Below the pieces are notes generated by a model. That model was not told the DNA's origin and searched no databases. It was given only the letters and a program-made list of their open reading frames with translations. From the NCBI GenBank assembly GCA_028819075.1, contig JAPPMM010000045.1, forward strand, positions 62,001 to 126,000: DNA of 64,000 bases. The letters run 5' to 3'. The position numbers were made by a program, and so were the translations under genes. Origin of the DNA: Gammaproteobacteria bacterium. Its GTDB lineage: Bacteria > Gemmatimonadota > Gemmatimonadetes > Longimicrobiales > Gaopeijiaceae. Of this stretch, positions 62,951 through 64,000 are shown one piece after another (position 1 is the stretch's first letter; each line of letters begins with the position of its first letter).

Positions 62951-64000
62951 TTAGGGCTCCTTCCCATTCCGGGATTCGGTCCGGGGGTTCGGCTTCCTCG
63001 TCCGTTCGAGCTTGCCGCCGGATCCGGGCTCGCTCCCGTGCTCACGTTGGCTCCCGGGTCGAAAAGGAGGTAGAGCGGGACGGTCACGACCAGGTGGGCG
63101 CGGGCCCGCAGGGGACGGTCGCCGTTGTCGTCCTGTGCGAGGGTCGCCACCACCCACACGTCGCCGACGTTGTTGCGGTTTCGGTCGCGGTCCGGGTTGG
63201 GGCCGTCGGCCGCGGGCACGAAAAGTCCGGTCTGGTCGATCGCGCCGACGAACTCGATGTCGTTGTCGTCGAAGGTCGCCGCGTATTCCTCGAGGCTCCA
63301 GTCGACCTCGATCGGCCCCAGCTCCAGATCGTCGTCGGAGCTTGGGCGCCCGTCGGGTCCGTCGTCGAAGGCGACCGCCTCGAACTGCTGGTACCCCTTC
63401 GGGAAGACGATGCCGCCCACGCGGGCCATGCCCGTGCGCGGCAGCACCTGGATGCGGTCGACGCCGTCGTGGACGATCACGGCTCCCGCCAGGCTCGCGC
63501 CCCCGACGAAAACGTCGCGCCCGCCGGGGACCGCGTCGGGCGCCAGGGTCACATTGAGGGCGATCTCTTCGGAGGAGGCGCTGACCACCCTGTTGACGGT
63601 CAGCCCGGGGCCCAGATCCACATCTCCGGGCCCGACGCCGTCCGCGAAGCCGGCGCCGAAGATGCGCACCTCGCGCTCGCCGCCACCCAGTTGGAGGGCG
63701 CGGGGATGCACGCCCGCTACGACCGGGGAGCCAGCCAGGCGCGTGAGGCGCACATCCATGCCGATCTCATCGTAATCGCCCCGGAACCAGCGGCCGCTGA
63801 TCTCGTTCATGCCGCGCTCCACCAACATCACCTCGCGCATCGCCCCATCGGCTTCATCGGACTCGAAGGAGCGCCCCCGCCACTGGTATCCCGTGTACAC
63901 CAGCCCGCGGCTCCGCCGGGTGACGGTCTCGCCGGTACCCGGAAAGGTGTAGCTGGCACGGGTGACGAACGCGTCCTGTTCGCCGCCGCCCCCCATGGTC
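62947..64000 (-). CDS. qhpA: QhpA: quinohemoprotein amine dehydrogenase alpha subunit (C-terminal part, cut by window edge)
   Basis: This is the last ~350 residues of the dihaem alpha subunit, which passes electrons from the CTQ cofactor to periplasmic acceptors. Visible are the later beta-rich domains: TFPGTGETVTRRSRGLVYTGYQW, RGMNEISGRWFRGDYDEIGMDV, and Ig-like sequence HPRALQLGGGEREVRIFGAGF and HDGVDRIQVLPRTGMARVGG. The N-terminal cytochrome domain with the two haem motifs lies outside the window. The coupled qhpD gene identifies it firmly. Confidence 0.9.
   Translation of the reverse strand, partial: TMGGGGEQDAFVTRASYTFPGTGETVTRRSRGLVYTGYQWRGRSFESDEADGAMREVMLVERGMNEISGRWFRGDYDEIGMDVRLTRLAGSPVVAGVHPRALQLGGGEREVRIFGAGFADGVGPGDVDLGPGLTVNRVVSASSEEIALNVTLAPDAVPGGRDVFVGGASLAGAVIVHDGVDRIQVLPRTGMARVGGIVFPKGYQQFEAVAFDDGPDGRPSSDDDLELGPIEVDWSLEEYAATFDDNDIEFVGAIDQTGLFVPAADGPNPDRDRNRNNVGDVWVVATLAQDDNGDRPLRARAHLVVTVPLYLLFDPGANVSTGASPDPAASSNGRGSRTPGPNPGMGRSPK

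Overview
The window is GC-rich bacterial DNA. The gene set suggests a Gram-negative, probably Gemmatimonadota-like bacterium: TonB-dependent receptors, many lipoproteins with a lipobox Cys, Tat-tagged PLP enzymes, and plant-type leucine-rich-repeat lipoproteins. The phylum is an inference from gene content, because no rRNA or ribosomal protein gene is present.

Layout. (1) 1-4560 is ordinary chromosome: the 5' part of a TonB-dependent receptor, two convergent Tat-exported PLP enzymes separated by a strong hairpin terminator, and tRNA-Leu(TAA). (2) About 4550-26833 is a 22.3-kb integrative island. It carries a tyrosine recombinase gene beside the tRNA, and an 18-nt imperfect direct repeat of the tRNA 5' end bounds it (4550-4567 and 26816-26833). 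Inside are many broken genes, an IS110-family remnant, a restriction-modification pair, small holin-like and coiled-coil genes, and two paralogous lipoproteins built of cadherin-like domains and leucine-rich repeats. One of these also carries a leishmanolysin-like metallopeptidase domain. Diverged second copies of a coiled-coil gene and of the integrase 5' end suggest that the island is composite. (3) 26834-39037 is chromosome: an NhaC-type antiporter/MBL hydrolase pair, DUF2335 and TIGR04076 proteins, an aldo-keto reductase, glutamate synthase gltB-gltD, an apparent selenocysteine peroxiredoxin (in-frame TGA at the active site), and a VOC protein. (4) 39038-45182 is a smaller accessory block bracketed by an exact 28-nt direct repeat. 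It holds a GIY-YIG protein, a HEPN-like protein, membrane proteins and an AbiE-type toxin-antitoxin pair. (5) 45211-57019 is chromosome: a lipoprotein, a complete spermidine/putrescine-type ABC transporter, a lipoprotein-TonB receptor pair, an FKBP, a LOG-like protein, an alpha carbonic anhydrase and an APC-family permease. (6) 56989-64000 is a quinohemoprotein amine dehydrogenase operon on the minus strand in the order qhpA-D-C-B-F-E, with qhpA cut by the window edge.

How the parts could work together: the qhp enzyme oxidises primary amines in the periplasm and releases ammonia. The polyamine-type ABC transporter, the APC permease and glutamate synthase would fit an amine/nitrogen assimilation lifestyle, but this link is inferred from proximity and family knowledge only. 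The qhp genes are convincing in detail: every cross-linking Cys/Asp/Glu/Trp position of the gamma subunit is present at the spacing known from Paracoccus. The two most unusual observations are the selenocysteine-type peroxiredoxin and the island integrated at the 5' (not 3') end of a tRNA gene.
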